Shown: positions 20,663-31,985, numbered from the stretch's first letter. The stretch is DNA of 60,000 nt from Adiantum capillus-veneris (GCA_014529385.2 CM043958.1:78606669-78666668), one strand, 5' to 3'. Numbers and translations are program-made. The notes: generated by a model not told the origin, from the letters alone.

Positions 20663-21645
20663 ATGCCATACACTAAGCTTGAATGGCACTCTGTGCTTCT
20701 TTTGTGGTGCAATTTCTATTGTAAGAAAGGTAAGGAAGGAGGGTGTGTGTGTTGAGAAGAAGGATTTTGTGTTATACTGTGTATTTTTTTTGTTAATGGA
20801 GTTTTCAAAGGTACTGTGTTTATTCTTTGTGTATTAAAGTTGTTAGTTTTCTTTGTTAATGGAGTTTTCAAAGGTACTGTGTTTATTCTCCGTGTATTAA
20901 GGTTGTTAGTTTTCTGTGTACAATAAGTAGGAAGTAGATCTGTGAGTGCTAATAGAGTGTGTTAGTGTGTACCAGTAGGTGTATTAGTTAGAAGTAGGTA
21001 GATAGAGTGTGTGTGTGCTCCCACGCAGGCCGCGGCGACCTTATCCTTAAAAAAATATAATAATAATAATAATAATAATAAATAATAAATAATAAATAAT
21101 AAAAAATATTAAAGGTAGGAAGTAGATTTGTGAGAGCTAATAGAGTGTGTTAGTGTGTAGCAGTAGGTTTATTAGTTAGAAGTAGGTAGATAGAGTGTGT
21201 GTGTGCTCTCACGCAGGCCGCGGCGACCTTATCCTTAAAAAAAAAAATAAAAAAAATAAAAATAAAAAAATTTAAAGGTAGGATCGGGATCGGGAATATC
21301 TCCCAGACCCAAACCCAGACCCAAGCCCAGGCTCACGCTCAGGCCTAGGTCTCAGTCGCCTTTCAAAATTATGAATTTTAGCTTCACACGTAGCTAAAAA
21401 TCGATTTTTTGAGGGCCAACGGAACTTCAGATGTCCGAAAATTGTGCTGTAAAGCACACACCGACCCTCTAACTGATACGCTCGTTTCGAGCTATCACAC
21501 ACTTTAATAAAAAAAATCAAACATTAAAAAACGTAAAAAAAAAACATTAAAAACGTAAAAAACACGAGTGAAAACGGACGCTTAAAAAAGGTAAGCGGTT
21601 AACCTTCGAGGTTATTCACCGACGCTTGTAGGGTGCCAAAGGCAC
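20663..21645 (+). repeat. leader of the inner element with two pairs of direct repeats
   Basis: No coding region is supported. Near-identical ~60-bp blocks lie at 20793-20851 and 20852-20912. Near-identical ~125-bp blocks lie at about 20927-21050 and 21116-21238, separated by (AAT)n-like sequence. After about 21270 comes an AT-rich segment and a short CCCAGA/CCCAAG-rich patch. A long repetitive untranslated leader is usual for large gypsy-type elements. Confidence 0.7.
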
Positions 21646-24600
21646 ATGTATCTGCGCTCTGGTCGTGTGCTAGAGATGGAGCAACTAGAGAGAATTTCGA
21701 CTTACGTGAGTTCTCAATATCCACTTACTTTAGGTTTCGGGCCCTCGGCGGGGACCCAAGGTAGTACAAACCAAGACCCGAACATAGCGGCTAGTGACTC
21801 TTCCTCTGACTACGACGTCATGGAGGGTTTCCCAATGCCTAATCCCGATAGCTCAAGCCAAGACATGCATGCCATGGGCCCGCGGTCCGGGCCGAGCGTG
21901 ATTAGCCGCCTGAAGGAAACCTTTAATAGAGCCACTCGCTCCGAACATGGAGCTAATGATGTAAATGAGGGGGGTGGGGAAGTAAATTCTCCATTCGTGA
22001 CCAACGTAGACCCTATACTATTAGAGAATGTGCACGTGAATACTTCATTCACTGCACCTCCTGAGTCATATTACCCGATGGTAGAAGCCTTGCCGAAGTG
22101 AAAGAGGTTGAGCGATATATCCTTACAGCGAGGGAAAAGGAAATCGAGAGCTTACGTAAGACGGAGCAACGAAGAGAGTTAAAAGCGAAATCCCCTATGT
22201 CAATATCCTTGCTAAGAGAGCAATCGAGTGCTCTTGACTTAGCAACCGCTAAGGGCCAACCCCTAGAAAGAAACATTGCATCTAGCTCAATGGACACCCC
22301 TAGCACCTCAATCCTAGATGGAGTGTTCTTAAATGAGAACTGGGAGTACGAACTAAAAATAGAAACTTTGACCGATCTATACACAGGTCACACCTATCAC
22401 GTGGGTTGGTTAGATGTCCTGCAATCCACAATGGGTGCTACTAGTGTAGAGAATCAACAACAAAGAGTTTGTGAGGTCATCCATAGGGTGATTGAGTTAG
22501 AGAGACAGAACAAGGGGATCAACATGCCTTCAACGGGTCTCATGAGATTCTTGGATATAGGGAAGGCTAAACAAACAACCTTATCGCAAATGGAGACTCC
22601 CTCAGTAAGTCCGATGGATCCTCCATATGTTGTTTTTCCAGGGGTCTCAGTGCAATCTGAGCCCACAAGTGATAGCTTTACCTTTCCAAGTCTAGCTCAT
22701 CTTTCCCTTGATAACACCACGGCTACCATGGCTACCCCAATGATGGGCATGCCGAGAAACACGCCATGGACCTAATTTGTTAGTAAAGCACTGCTACATG
22801 GTAGCTCAATGCCTGCAACAGTACCTACAAGTGTGTACCAATCGTATACACCCATGGGTCCTCGTACTCACGTAGTCCCTACCCCTCGCATTGTTTCAAC
22901 TACCTATGCTCCACAACCACAACACCCAAGTTCTTATTTCCATGGGACTATACCGGCTAGCATTAGCATGTCACATCCGACACCTACTATGCCTAGGGCC
23001 ACACATATGAACTATGGACCACCACATGGCACAACATCGTACCCAACGTGGAACCCAAGGGCTTGCTATGCGCCAAGCCCGATCCCAATACCTACTCCAC
23101 ATGTAGTCTCTGGAGCACCTCCACCCGCGGTGCCTGCTCACTTAGGTGACTTGGAAACATTTGCTCAAGCTATCGGTCGATCTATTGCTGAGAATATGCG
23201 TAACGTGCCTGATAGAGAGCCTAGAAGTAAGGCAGTATAAATAGCCAAGCTCACACAAAAATTTAGTGGAGACGGGGATGTGAGAAAGCATATCGAAGTG
23301 TTTGAACAAATATGCGATTCTCTAGGAGAACACAATGACCTACATAAGAGTAATGCTTTAAGCCTAACCTTAAGTGGAAAGGCTGGGGATTGGTATAGAA
23401 CCCTAAGGGTGGAAGAAAAAACGATTTACCCTACTCTTAGGAGACTGTTCTTAAAAGAATACATACGAGAGGGAGTACTTTGGGGTGTAGCCTCTCAGCT
23501 CCAGAAAGCCCAACGAGAGGAAGGAGAGTCGGTGAGAGACTTTATAAGTCGCTTGAAGCATTTGAATTCTCGTTGTAATCCAAATGAGCGCTTCAACAAT
23601 AACCAATTGCTTGATAGATTCATTAGGGGGTTACGACATGAGGATATCTACAATGGCCTAGTCATTAGAGGTATCACCACGTGGGAAGCAGTCACCACCA
23701 ATGCGATCCAATTGGAGGATAATTTAATGATTCAAGGAGAAAGAGTGTCTGTTGAGCCTAAATATATTAGCTCGCAAGCATCAGGGCATCAACCAATGAC
23801 CCTAAAGCCTATTGCTAAGGAGCCAAAGATATCTGAGATGAATTTAACAGATCTCACCAAGGCTATTCAAGAGAGTCTTAGAGACAATCGTGCTCCGGAG
23901 AACAATCATATGTATCCAAGAAGGGAGCAACAATGGTGCTCAGTATGCTATGGACCACATAGTACCAGTGAATGCCCTACTTTTAGAGTAAAATTCAATG
24001 GGAATTGCAATGCATGTGGAAGGTATGGTCATCAAGCTAAGGATTGCATAGTATTTAAGCGCGATGGCCAATAGACCAACCTTAGCATGGACAGACACAC
24101 CTCGAGTGCCTGCATTGATGCCGGCCCCACCTCTTGAACAAACATCACAACACATGGTCCCTATAGGGCCCAAAATGTTGTTCAAACAACACCTTTACCA
24201 CCTCCAGTGCTAGGACTGCAACCACCACATCCGAGAACCACGTTTGTGAATCAAGTGGGTTGTGAGTCATCTATTTCTTGTTTGGAAGGCTGTGAGGAAG
24301 ATATAGATCCTAATATTGCCTATGGGATGGATGTGCTTGAAGAAAGTCCACAATACTACATGGAGGACTATTGGGGACAAGTCAAACCTGTATATCAAGT
24401 AGCTGCTCTTGCGGCAAGAGGCCAAAATATCAATTACACTGCTAAGAGACCACCTCTTCAATGCTATGAGTGTGGAGGTCCACATCGTGTAGCCGAGTGT
24501 CCTATTAGGCTACAAAAGAACGCCACACTAATGCAAAACAATCAAGCGAGCAGGTCTACAATGCCGATACTCATGTGTAATCGATGTGGCATAGATTATT

Positions 24601-25544
24601 TGATTGCCCAATGTCCAAATAATCCAAATGCACCGAAGATCACACTATTAAACTTGATTGAAGTTACCGAGGAGCCATCACAAAGTATACTTGTGGTACC
24701 AGTAAACGTACTCACACGACCAATGCTCCAAAAACAAAATTATATTCTTGAGGAAAGAGACACGGCATCAATTGCCCAATCTCAGAAAAAGAAGAAAACA
24801 CAAAGGAAGAGATCGCAAAAAACAGCAAAGTCAGACCCCAGTTCAAAGACCAACATAGGGACTAGTGACGACCCTGTATATATGAACGATGCTAAAGAGG
24901 ATTCGGATTCAGGTGAAACCATGTAGACCAAAATGACCACTAAGATAGAAACCAACAAGGAAGATCTTCATGAGCCACAATGGCCAGGATCCAAAAAGAA
25001 GATAGGAACTTATCCAAACCCTACAGAGGAGATTGAGCGAGTCAAGCAATTAAGGATTTTGGTAGAAGATACCCAAAGGGATCTAGAACCAGCACCTAGG
25101 AAGATCCAGATTACAGACACCGTGTTCCCTACACAACAACAACCTCACCAAGACCATAGACCCTTAGCCATACCTAGTGTCATCCAAGAAGAGAGTGACT
25201 TAAAGTCATGGGAAAGTGGGCGTACTCACTTCTTGATGGAAAGAACGTTTATAGAGGGACTGCTTGATCCTATCGAATAAATGGAGATCCCATCTTCCCC
25301 ACGTCAAGGGACTCAAGGCCAAATGGTGCCGTTAAACATTGCCAAATTGATGGATTTCATGTCTTCAGAAGTTAGAACCACCATCATGTCCAAACTATAT
25401 AAAGATCCTGAGCTAGTCTCAGCTCTTCGAGCCTTCCTCAATGGAGAACTAAAGTTTGGGCTACCACAATTTGCACAGATGGATGGACCTGGGGAGATGC
25501 CAATAGAGGAGGAACACTTAGATCCACAACCCAACCTAGATTGA
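21646..25544 (+). pseudogene. Gag of the inner element, interrupted
   Basis: Starts at ATG 21646 with 'MYLRSGR', a common opening of plant gypsy Gag. It shifts frame near 22098, then stays in one frame to 25544 with stops at 22773, 23238, 24072, 24924 and 25278 and a compensated frameshift at about 24075-24170. 23280-23760 is the retrotransposon gag (capsid) domain: 'AGDWYRTL', 'LKEYIREG', 'ESVRDFISRLKHLNSRC'. Three zinc-knuckle-like motifs follow: 'CNACGRYGHQAKDC' (about 24018-24059, canonical CX2CX4HX4C), 'CYECGGPHRVAEC' (about 24465-24500) and a degenerate 'CNRCGIDYLIAQC'. Gag would form the particle and bind RNA. All five stops can be derived from CAA or CAG. Confidence 0.8.
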
Positions 25545-25575
25545 GAACCTTGTTATAGAAATACCTGTTAACAAG

Positions 25576-26061
25576 TTGGGACAATACTTTGAGGGTGATG
25601 AATCCAATGCGACCATACCAATCACTACTAAGGGATTAACTGTGAAGGGAATCCTTGATGGTGGCGCTGGGGTTAGCATTGTGACTAAAAATTGCTGGGA
25701 AACTATGGGAAGACCTCACCTTGCGACCACAACCATAGTAGTGAAGATGGCCGATGGGTCTATTGTTAAACCTATTTGGATGCTAGAAGATCTCAAGATC
25801 AAGGTCTTTGGACATAAGATAAGGATTACCTTCATTGTTATGGATTTCTCCAAACACACTATGGCATCGGAGATGATCTTAGGATGTCCTTTCATGAGGG
25901 AAGCAAAAATGGTGCATGACTGGTCTAAAAACCATGTCTACTTGCAATTCCAAGATTCTGTCATTCGAGTGGATCTTGTGACGGGTCGAGCACATCCTCT
26001 AGGAAACAGGTTTATAATTGATCATAGATCTGACACCACAGTTCACTCGGCCCCATTGTAG
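25576..26061 (+). pseudogene. retropepsin-like aspartic protease of the inner element
   Basis: The frame is +1 relative to gag, opening at 25540, so it overlaps the gag end by only five bases. About residues 27-35 are 'GILDGGAGVSIV', the retropepsin active-site strand in the DGG(S/A)G form usual in plant gypsy elements. The later 'MASEMILGCPFMREA' segment fits the C-terminal 'ILG.PFL' strand. It would cleave Gag. Whether the frame change is a programmed shift or an indel cannot be told from one copy. Nothing recognisable as RT follows. Confidence 0.7.
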
Positions 26062-26070
26062 TATTGTTAC

Positions 26071-26874
26071 ATGTGTAAAGCGAACACTGATGTTGGGGAA
26101 GATTCTCCTTATATGGATGTAATACCTGGGATGACTGAGTCAGACAATGTGGATTGGGTCCACCTAGCAGCAACCATAGACACTTGGGGAAACAGGGGGA
26201 TGACTTGGGTAACACCTGAGGGGGATGAAATGCCCGTACCCTTAAATATGCTACAAGCAATGCATATAGCTTTTGACAAGACTCATTCTAATATAACGAA
26301 GAAAACATACAAGTGGGTACCTAAAGCTTCTTTAGCGACCATGGCTAGTACTAAAAAACAAAAGCCTTGTAAGAAACGTACCACTCGCTCCAAGAAAAGT
26401 AAGAAAATTTTGAGTTGGATTCCTAAACAACTATTGGAAGCCCGAGGCTACTATCAAGGAAATTATTAAATCTGGGTGCCAAAACATAGATTGTGTTCTT
26501 ACTTGTCACCGGGCCCATGTGAGCTCAATCCTGTGGCTCAAAAACAAATTAAAAATCGTGGAAAGAAAAAAATCACAGAATGCTACACACCCGCTCCAGA
26601 GCTAGTTTGGGTACCGAAGAAAGAACGATTTGTTCCACCTAGCTCAGGAAGAGGGGAGTCCCATGAAGCTTCTAGCTCCTCATGTAATGCATCCATAGAG
26701 GTAAAAGCTTCTCCACAGCCTCCACCTACAATAGTGGACCTCCATGAAGCTACAAAGGAATCCACACCTCCCAGTGTTCAAGAATCACCTGATGAACCAC
26801 TTCAAGTTCGATCTTGGGAGAGTACCTTACCACCTTTGCAACTCGATGAGGCACATAAGGTAATAGAAAACTAA
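26071..26874 (+). pseudogene. unidentified ORF after the protease with repeated W-(V/I)-P-K motifs
   Basis: Same frame as the protease, with TAA at 26467-26469 in the middle. I do not recognise a domain. The product is basic in the centre (Lys/Arg-rich at about 26350-26410) and Pro/Ser/Glu-rich at the end. The tetrapeptide W(V/I)PK occurs four times (tryptophan codons at 26314, 26416, 26473, 26608). It replaces the position where RT would be expected. It may be a degenerate linker or a Gag-accessory region. Confidence 0.5.
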
Positions 26875-28577
26875 TGGAAAAAATCCCCACCTATTACCAA
26901 CTGGAACAATTGGTTTCAAAGGGTGACAAGCTCATTTCAAACGGTATGATCTACCCAAGGAAGGGGGGAGTGTTTGCTGATAGTCATCATTCACTTGCTT
27001 CCCTCTCAACCTTCTTTTCCTGACCTCTCAATCTCCCAATCTTAGGGAATGTATATATAAATCCTTATACTCACAAAAAAAAAAAATCATAAAGAGCAAG
27101 AGCAATTAGCAAACAAGTATGCACAACAAAAGTCAAAACATTGACCCAGACCTACACATTCACATCCGATACACTGAAACAGAAACCTATGTCATAAAAC
27201 ACCTTTGATCCTCATCACTCAAGTGATGGAGGGTGGGTAAGATTAGTACGACAGGAGTGTTTCTGTTTTAGAGTTGAGTGATTAGCAAAGTTCTTTCTTC
27301 CCACTGATGTGCCTCCTAGAGGTATCTTTGTGTTTCTTGGTGTGTACAGGAACGTGTTGCTGTGGTCAGGATTTGGACCTTCATGGAATCTTTCTCTCAT
27401 TCACACTTCAAATCAAGCGCGACCATCAGCACAAACAGGTATTTCTTGTCCATTAGCATTGCCCCTTATCTTTTTGCATCCATGTTTATCTGCTTTAATT
27501 GTGATTGGTAGCATAATATTCATCGCATTTGCTTAGTACCAAACATTAGATTCAATGTAATTTTTTTGTCTAATCACTTGTCTAGGTTTAAAAATCAAGC
27601 AGTCCGACTAAGCTAGTTTGACCAAGCTAGGTGTTAGAGATCTTCTCTTAATACCATGGGGAATGCTTCCTAATAATCAATGGTTACTTAGGTTCTTAAT
27701 CCGATTTAGGCAGCATTGTGTGAAATGTACTAGGGATTTCTAGTGGGCTTAGTCCCTATTGACCTTTAGCTTAAGTATTATAAAGGGAGTTTACTAGTGT
27801 GATGAGCTTGGGGAGGGTAACAGTGATATATGACCCCCCAAAGTTACAAAATTAAAATGCTGAAAATGAACAAACAAAAAATTAAAGTGCCACAATGTAA
27901 AATCTTAAACTGGAAGAGAAATCTCAGCTTGATTTGGTACTTCACTCACATGTATCGCCTATGGTACTAGAGCCCTAGAGGTTCCCAGTGTGGGTGCTTT
28001 TCCTTGAAAAGCAAAAAACCAAAGGATACAAAATAAGCACACACATCAAAATTGAATCACTATGAAAAGACTTTGGGGGGTCAAAGAAAAGGTAATCAGT
28101 TAGGCAATGATTTCATGAGAAATTCCTTTTATCATAGCTTAACTACAAGGTCTTCTAGGTATAGACTCTAGTCAGCCCTCGAACATGAAATACTTGGCTC
28201 TCGCGATTAAACAACTTAATTGACCAGAGAAAATTGAGAAGCTTACCCATGGTATTAATAGTCGATCTTTAGTGCCTTTCGATCATTAAATTAGCGACCC
28301 CAGACTTGTTTAATTTTTTACCTTTACATCTGTTTATGCTTTTGATTATTGCAATTTAATCTTTTTTGCTGACAAATGGTTTAAAATTCTGTTACCAATC
28401 AAATTGTCTGCCTACAACTGCATATGATTTTTAATCGCTTATGAGAATGCAATTACTGTGCCAATGTTGTCTGATTTTGCAGTGACTGAAGAAGGCTAAG
28501 GACATTCATCTCAAATTCTCTTCCACCTCGACGAACGAGCTTCAACTCAATAGCTTCCAAGGACGGAATCTACATCA
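26875..28577 (+). other. 3' noncoding region of the inner element
   Basis: No coding region. A second PPT-like run (AAGGAAGGGGGGAG, about 26957-26970) is followed by TGTTTGCTG and a TATATATAAA (about 27050), which looks like the start of an older LTR, though no partner was found. The segment 27661-28245 is bounded by a perfect inverted repeat. A second inverted pair, GACCCCCCAAAG (27832-27844) and its complement (28071-28082), lies inside it. Confidence 0.55.
27648..28258. repeat. 585-bp segment bounded by a 13-bp perfect inverted repeat
   Basis: TTAATACCATGGG at 27648-27660 and its exact complement at 28246-28258. In the second partial copy (29226-29270) the sequence next to the shared CCATGGTATTAA is the reverse complement of 27661-27692, so the two copies hold this segment in opposite orientations. 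Confidence 0.75.
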
Positions 28578-28589
28578 GGAAGGGGGGCA
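28578..28589 (+). other. polypurine tract before LTR2
   Basis: GGAAGGGGGGCA lies directly before TGTTAACC. The related AAGGGGAGCA precedes LTR3 (29587-29596). It primes plus-strand DNA synthesis in LTR elements. Confidence 0.75.
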
Positions 28590-28908
28590 TGTTAACCCTC
28601 ACGGCGCACGGACACCCTATCACCTACGACGGATGATTGTATTATTTACTTGGTAGAGTCAGGTACCGGGCTTGTCGGTCCAATAGGGAAACGGTAAGCG
28701 TGATCACCGATGAGAGGCGCACTCTAACTGGAACATTCAAGGGATTAGTTGGCTAAGCATGGGCGCCCAAGTGTGAATGGGGTGAGCTCGTATAAAAGTC
28801 AACTAAACCTAAAATTCACTCGTTCTCTCATTTGTGCAATTGAAGAGTGCTCTTGCTCCATCTCCATCGTCTTCTTCTTCATCTCCTTGTGTGTGTGTGT
28901 ATGCGCAC

Positions 28909-29002
<94 letters not shown>

Positions 29003-29225
29003 ATTGCGGTGGCATGACGGCGGCGAAGTGGTTGAGCGCGGTGTAGTGGTGTCTCCCTCTTCTTCGCGGCGAGGAATCCTCCATGACAGGAAGCGTAGAG
29101 TGGTGAGTGACACACCAACGCCATCTTTGAGCTTACTAGTTTAGGCTTGTTGTGTGCTTGGAGCCATTTGTGGCTCGCACGCGGTGTATCGGCACGTTTC
29201 TTGCATTTACATGTGTGACATACGA
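28590..29225 (+). mobile_element. LTR2 of the inner element, last bases missing
   Basis: Begins TGTTAACC and matches LTR1 and LTR3, but the final ~8 bp (GCACA end) are replaced by interior sequence, and no PBS follows. Its GA tract (28911-29001, 91 bp) is far longer than in LTR1. Confidence 0.85.
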
Positions 29226-29596
29226 AGTAACCATTGATTATTAGGAAGGCATTCCCCATGGTATTAATAGTCGATCTTTAGTGCCTTTCGACCATTAAAT
29301 TAGCGACCCCAGACTTGTTTAATTTTTACCTTTACATCTGTTTATGCCTTTGATTATATTGCAATTTAATCTTTATTTTTCTGACAAATGGTTTAAAATT
29401 CTGTTACCAATCAAATTGTCTACCTACAACTGCATATGCTTTTTAATCACTTATGAGAATGCAATTACTGTGCCAATGTTTGATTTTGCAGTGTGAAGAA
29501 GGCTAAGGACATTCATCTCAAATGCTCTTCCACCTCGACGAACGAACTTCAACTGAAAAGCTTCCAAGGATGAAATCTACATCATTAAGGGGAGCA
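29226..29596 (+). repeat. partial second copy of the inner element's 3' interior
   Basis: 29255-29596 matches 28246-28589 closely through to the PPT. The first ~32 bp match the reverse complement of 27661-27692. It therefore lacks leader, gag and protease. This is the remnant left between LTR2 and LTR3. Confidence 0.8.
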
Positions 29597-29913
29597 TGTT
29601 AACCCTCACGGCTCACGGACACCCTATCACCTACGACAGATGATTGTATTATTGACTTGGTAGAGTCAGGTACCGGGCTTGTCGGTCCAATAGGGAAAGG
29701 GTAAGAGTGATCACCGATGAGAGGCGCACTCTAACTGGAACATTCAAGGGATTAGTTGGCTAAGCATTTGCGTCCAAGTGTGAATGGGGTGAGCTCATAT
29801 AAAAGTCAACTAAACCTAAAATTCACTCATTCTCTCAGTTGTGCAATTGAAGAGTGCTCTTGCTCCATCTACATCTTCTTTTTCTTCATCTCCTTGTGTG
29901 TGTGTGTATGCAT

Positions 29914-30005
<92 letters not shown>

Positions 30006-30233
30006 ATTGTGGCGGCACGACGGCGGCGAAGTGGTTGAGCGCGGCGTAGCGGCGTCTCCCTCTTCTTCGCGGCGAGGAATCCTCCATGATAGGAAGCGTA
30101 GAGCGGTGAGTGACACACCAACGCCATCTTTGAGCTTATTAGTTTAGGCTTGTTGTGTGCTTGGAGCCATTTGTGGCTCGCACGCGGTGTATTGGCAAGT
30201 TCCTTGCATTGACACGTGCGACATACGCGCACA
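29597..30233 (+). mobile_element. LTR3 of the inner element (637 bp)
   Basis: TGTTAACC...GCACA with a long GA tract (about 29913-30004, one GC interruption). Directly followed by the right CTTAC duplication at 30234-30238. Confidence 0.9.
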
Positions 30234-30238
30234 CTTAC

Positions 30239-30732
30239 CATGGGGAATGAGTGGTAGGGAGGCTTTGCTAGAGGTGATAATTGCTTGAGTTTCCTCTATA
30301 GTGTCCTACATCTTTTTTGAAATTTTTCTTTGGCCCATACAAGGTGAAGACGATGCCTCTGTGGAAGAAGAAGAAGACTTACCCGAATATTCAAATCCGT
30401 ATCTAGGTGTGTCAGGTAGAGACAAACAGCAACCGACTGTTGTTTCTGATGAAGAAGCCTTGTGGTTGCAGGGACGAGGCTTCGGAGCTTGGAGATGGCG
30501 AATGTGTGACAACAGGCAAACATCGTGCAAGAGATTTATGAGGAAAAATGCTTACTTGTCTTATTGTTATACGTGTTTGCACCATAAAAGCTCCACTACT
30601 TACCATTCTTAGAGTCCTGTGCACCGCAAATGACGTGGCATACATGCATTGACTAATACTCTCCATGTTCCTTGAAATGATTACTACTGATGATACAACT
30701 CGCCCTTTTTCCCATAAAAATTGATACTGGTT
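30239..30732 (-). other. interior of the outer element between integrase and extra ORF
   Basis: Mostly noncoding in appearance. The last part before the insertion (about 30300-30234, minus) is in frame with the extra ORF that resumes at 20057. Open frames on both strands at 30300-30610 have no recognisable domain. Confidence 0.45.
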
Positions 30733-31985
30733 CTAACACTTTACAGATTTTGCTACTGACATAGTTTTGTCGTGTTGAGACTCTTCTGATCCTTTGACTA
30801 GCACTGGTATTGGTTGTGCATGAAAAAGGCTTAAAGTGACTGATTCTAAATTTTCCTGGTTTTCAGCTCCCAGAGTACCAGTATCATCATCCTTGGAAGT
30901 CTCTTTGTCATTGGAATAATATAGCTTGATTTTGGCCCCATTATAAACACTTGGAAACAGTAATCCAGATAAATCTTTCAATCTTACTGTGCCATTGAAA
31001 AACACCCAATCAACTTCATGTGGACCAGCCCAAGCTATCTTTAAGTTCGGTTTCAAAGGACCCAGTTTTGATGGATACAACAGAACCAAATTTCCTTTCT
31101 GAATCTCCCCCACTTTGATTCGTCTATCATGCCAGTGTTTCCTTCTTTGCTGAACAATTTCCTGTTCCAACATAGCCCTCTGTCTTAACTCATCCATCTG
31201 TGTTAACTCCTCCACTCTCTGTTTCAGATTGTGATTAAAATCCAACCCATACTCTACCGCCATCCTGAGACTGGGTATTACAATTCCATGGGTACGACAG
31301 CTTCAGTGCCATACACCATACTAAATGGTGTTAGTCCAGTGGTGATGTTATAGGCTGTTCTATATGCCCAGAGAGCAGTTTGAAGTTTCAAATCCCACTG
31401 ATGTGGCTCTTTGTGCACAATCTTAGTAAGAATAGTTTTGACAGTCTTGTTGCTGCTTCCGGCTTGCCCACTGCATCTAGGATAATATGGTGTCGATTTC
31501 TGATGCTTGACTGAAAGCATTTCCATGAGAATGTCCATAGTGTCATTTATAAAGTGTTTTCCCTGGTCAGACACAATCTCCACAGGACATCCATATCAGC
31601 AAACAATATTTTCAAATAAGAACACAATAGTAGACTTCACAGTGTTGTCGGGAAGGGCCCTAGCTTCTACCCATTTGGTCACATAACAAATGGCCATCAA
31701 TATGTACCTATTCTTCCTTGGAGTAATTTTCTTGAATGGACCCATAAAATCTAGACCCCATTTCATAAATACACCCAGCGGATGGACTGGAGTTAGAGAA
31801 GTCATATCTGCTGCTATGGGTCTGCCCATCCTTTGGTATATATCACACGTTTTACAAAATCTTTTGACATCAGATATTAAAGTTTTCCACCACAATCCAG
31901 CCTGCAAAATCTTCTTGGAATTAATATCAATAGAGAAATGTCCTCCAGAATCCCCATTATGTCCTTCGCTGTCTGATGAACTTCG
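30733..31985 (-). pseudogene. integrase of the outer gypsy element, inactivated
   Basis: The N-terminal zinc-binding region lies at about 31968-31835 (two His in 'GHNGDSGGHF', then 'CKTC'). The catalytic core follows with Asp in 'GLDFMGP' (31751-31749) and Asp in 'VSDQGKHF' (31568-31566). Exactly 35 residues later, where Glu should be, there is Gly (31460-31458, GGA). The C-terminal region (31263-30733) has 'KGNLVLLYPSK' and 'WAGPHEV', matching the post-core domain of plant gypsy integrases. A TGA near 31596 and a one-base frameshift at about 31275 break the frame. Integrase would join element DNA to the host chromosome. This copy lacks the catalytic Glu. Confidence 0.85.

Larger units (their letters stand above)
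20058..30233 (+). mobile_element. inner LTR retrotransposon, Gag-protease only, three LTRs
   Basis: Plus-strand element: LTR1 (20058-20640), PBS, leader with tandem repeats, gag (21646-25544), retropepsin-like frame (25576-26061), an unidentified ORF (26071-26874), ~1.7 kb of noncoding sequence, polypurine tract (PPT), LTR2 (28590-29225), a 371-bp piece of 3' interior (29226-29596), and LTR3 (29597-30233). CTTAC flanks the outside (20053-20057, 30234-30238), so all three LTRs lie within one insertion. RT, RNase H and integrase are absent. This fits the non-autonomous 'terminal repeat with Gag' type that depends on enzymes from a relative. The insertion interrupts the extra ORF of the outer element. 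Confidence 0.9.

Noticed and set aside
25537-25545. Programmed +1 frameshift between gag and protease
   Set aside because: The frames overlap by only five bases and there is no recognisable slippery signal. In a copy with other indels, a simple frameshift mutation is as likely.
30236-30249. 14-bp identity (TACCATGGGGAATG) between the right flank and 27652-27665
   Set aside because: It could suggest a longer inner element, but the CTTAC duplication and the extra-ORF frame running through this flank show it belongs to the outer element. Chance or microhomology is more likely.
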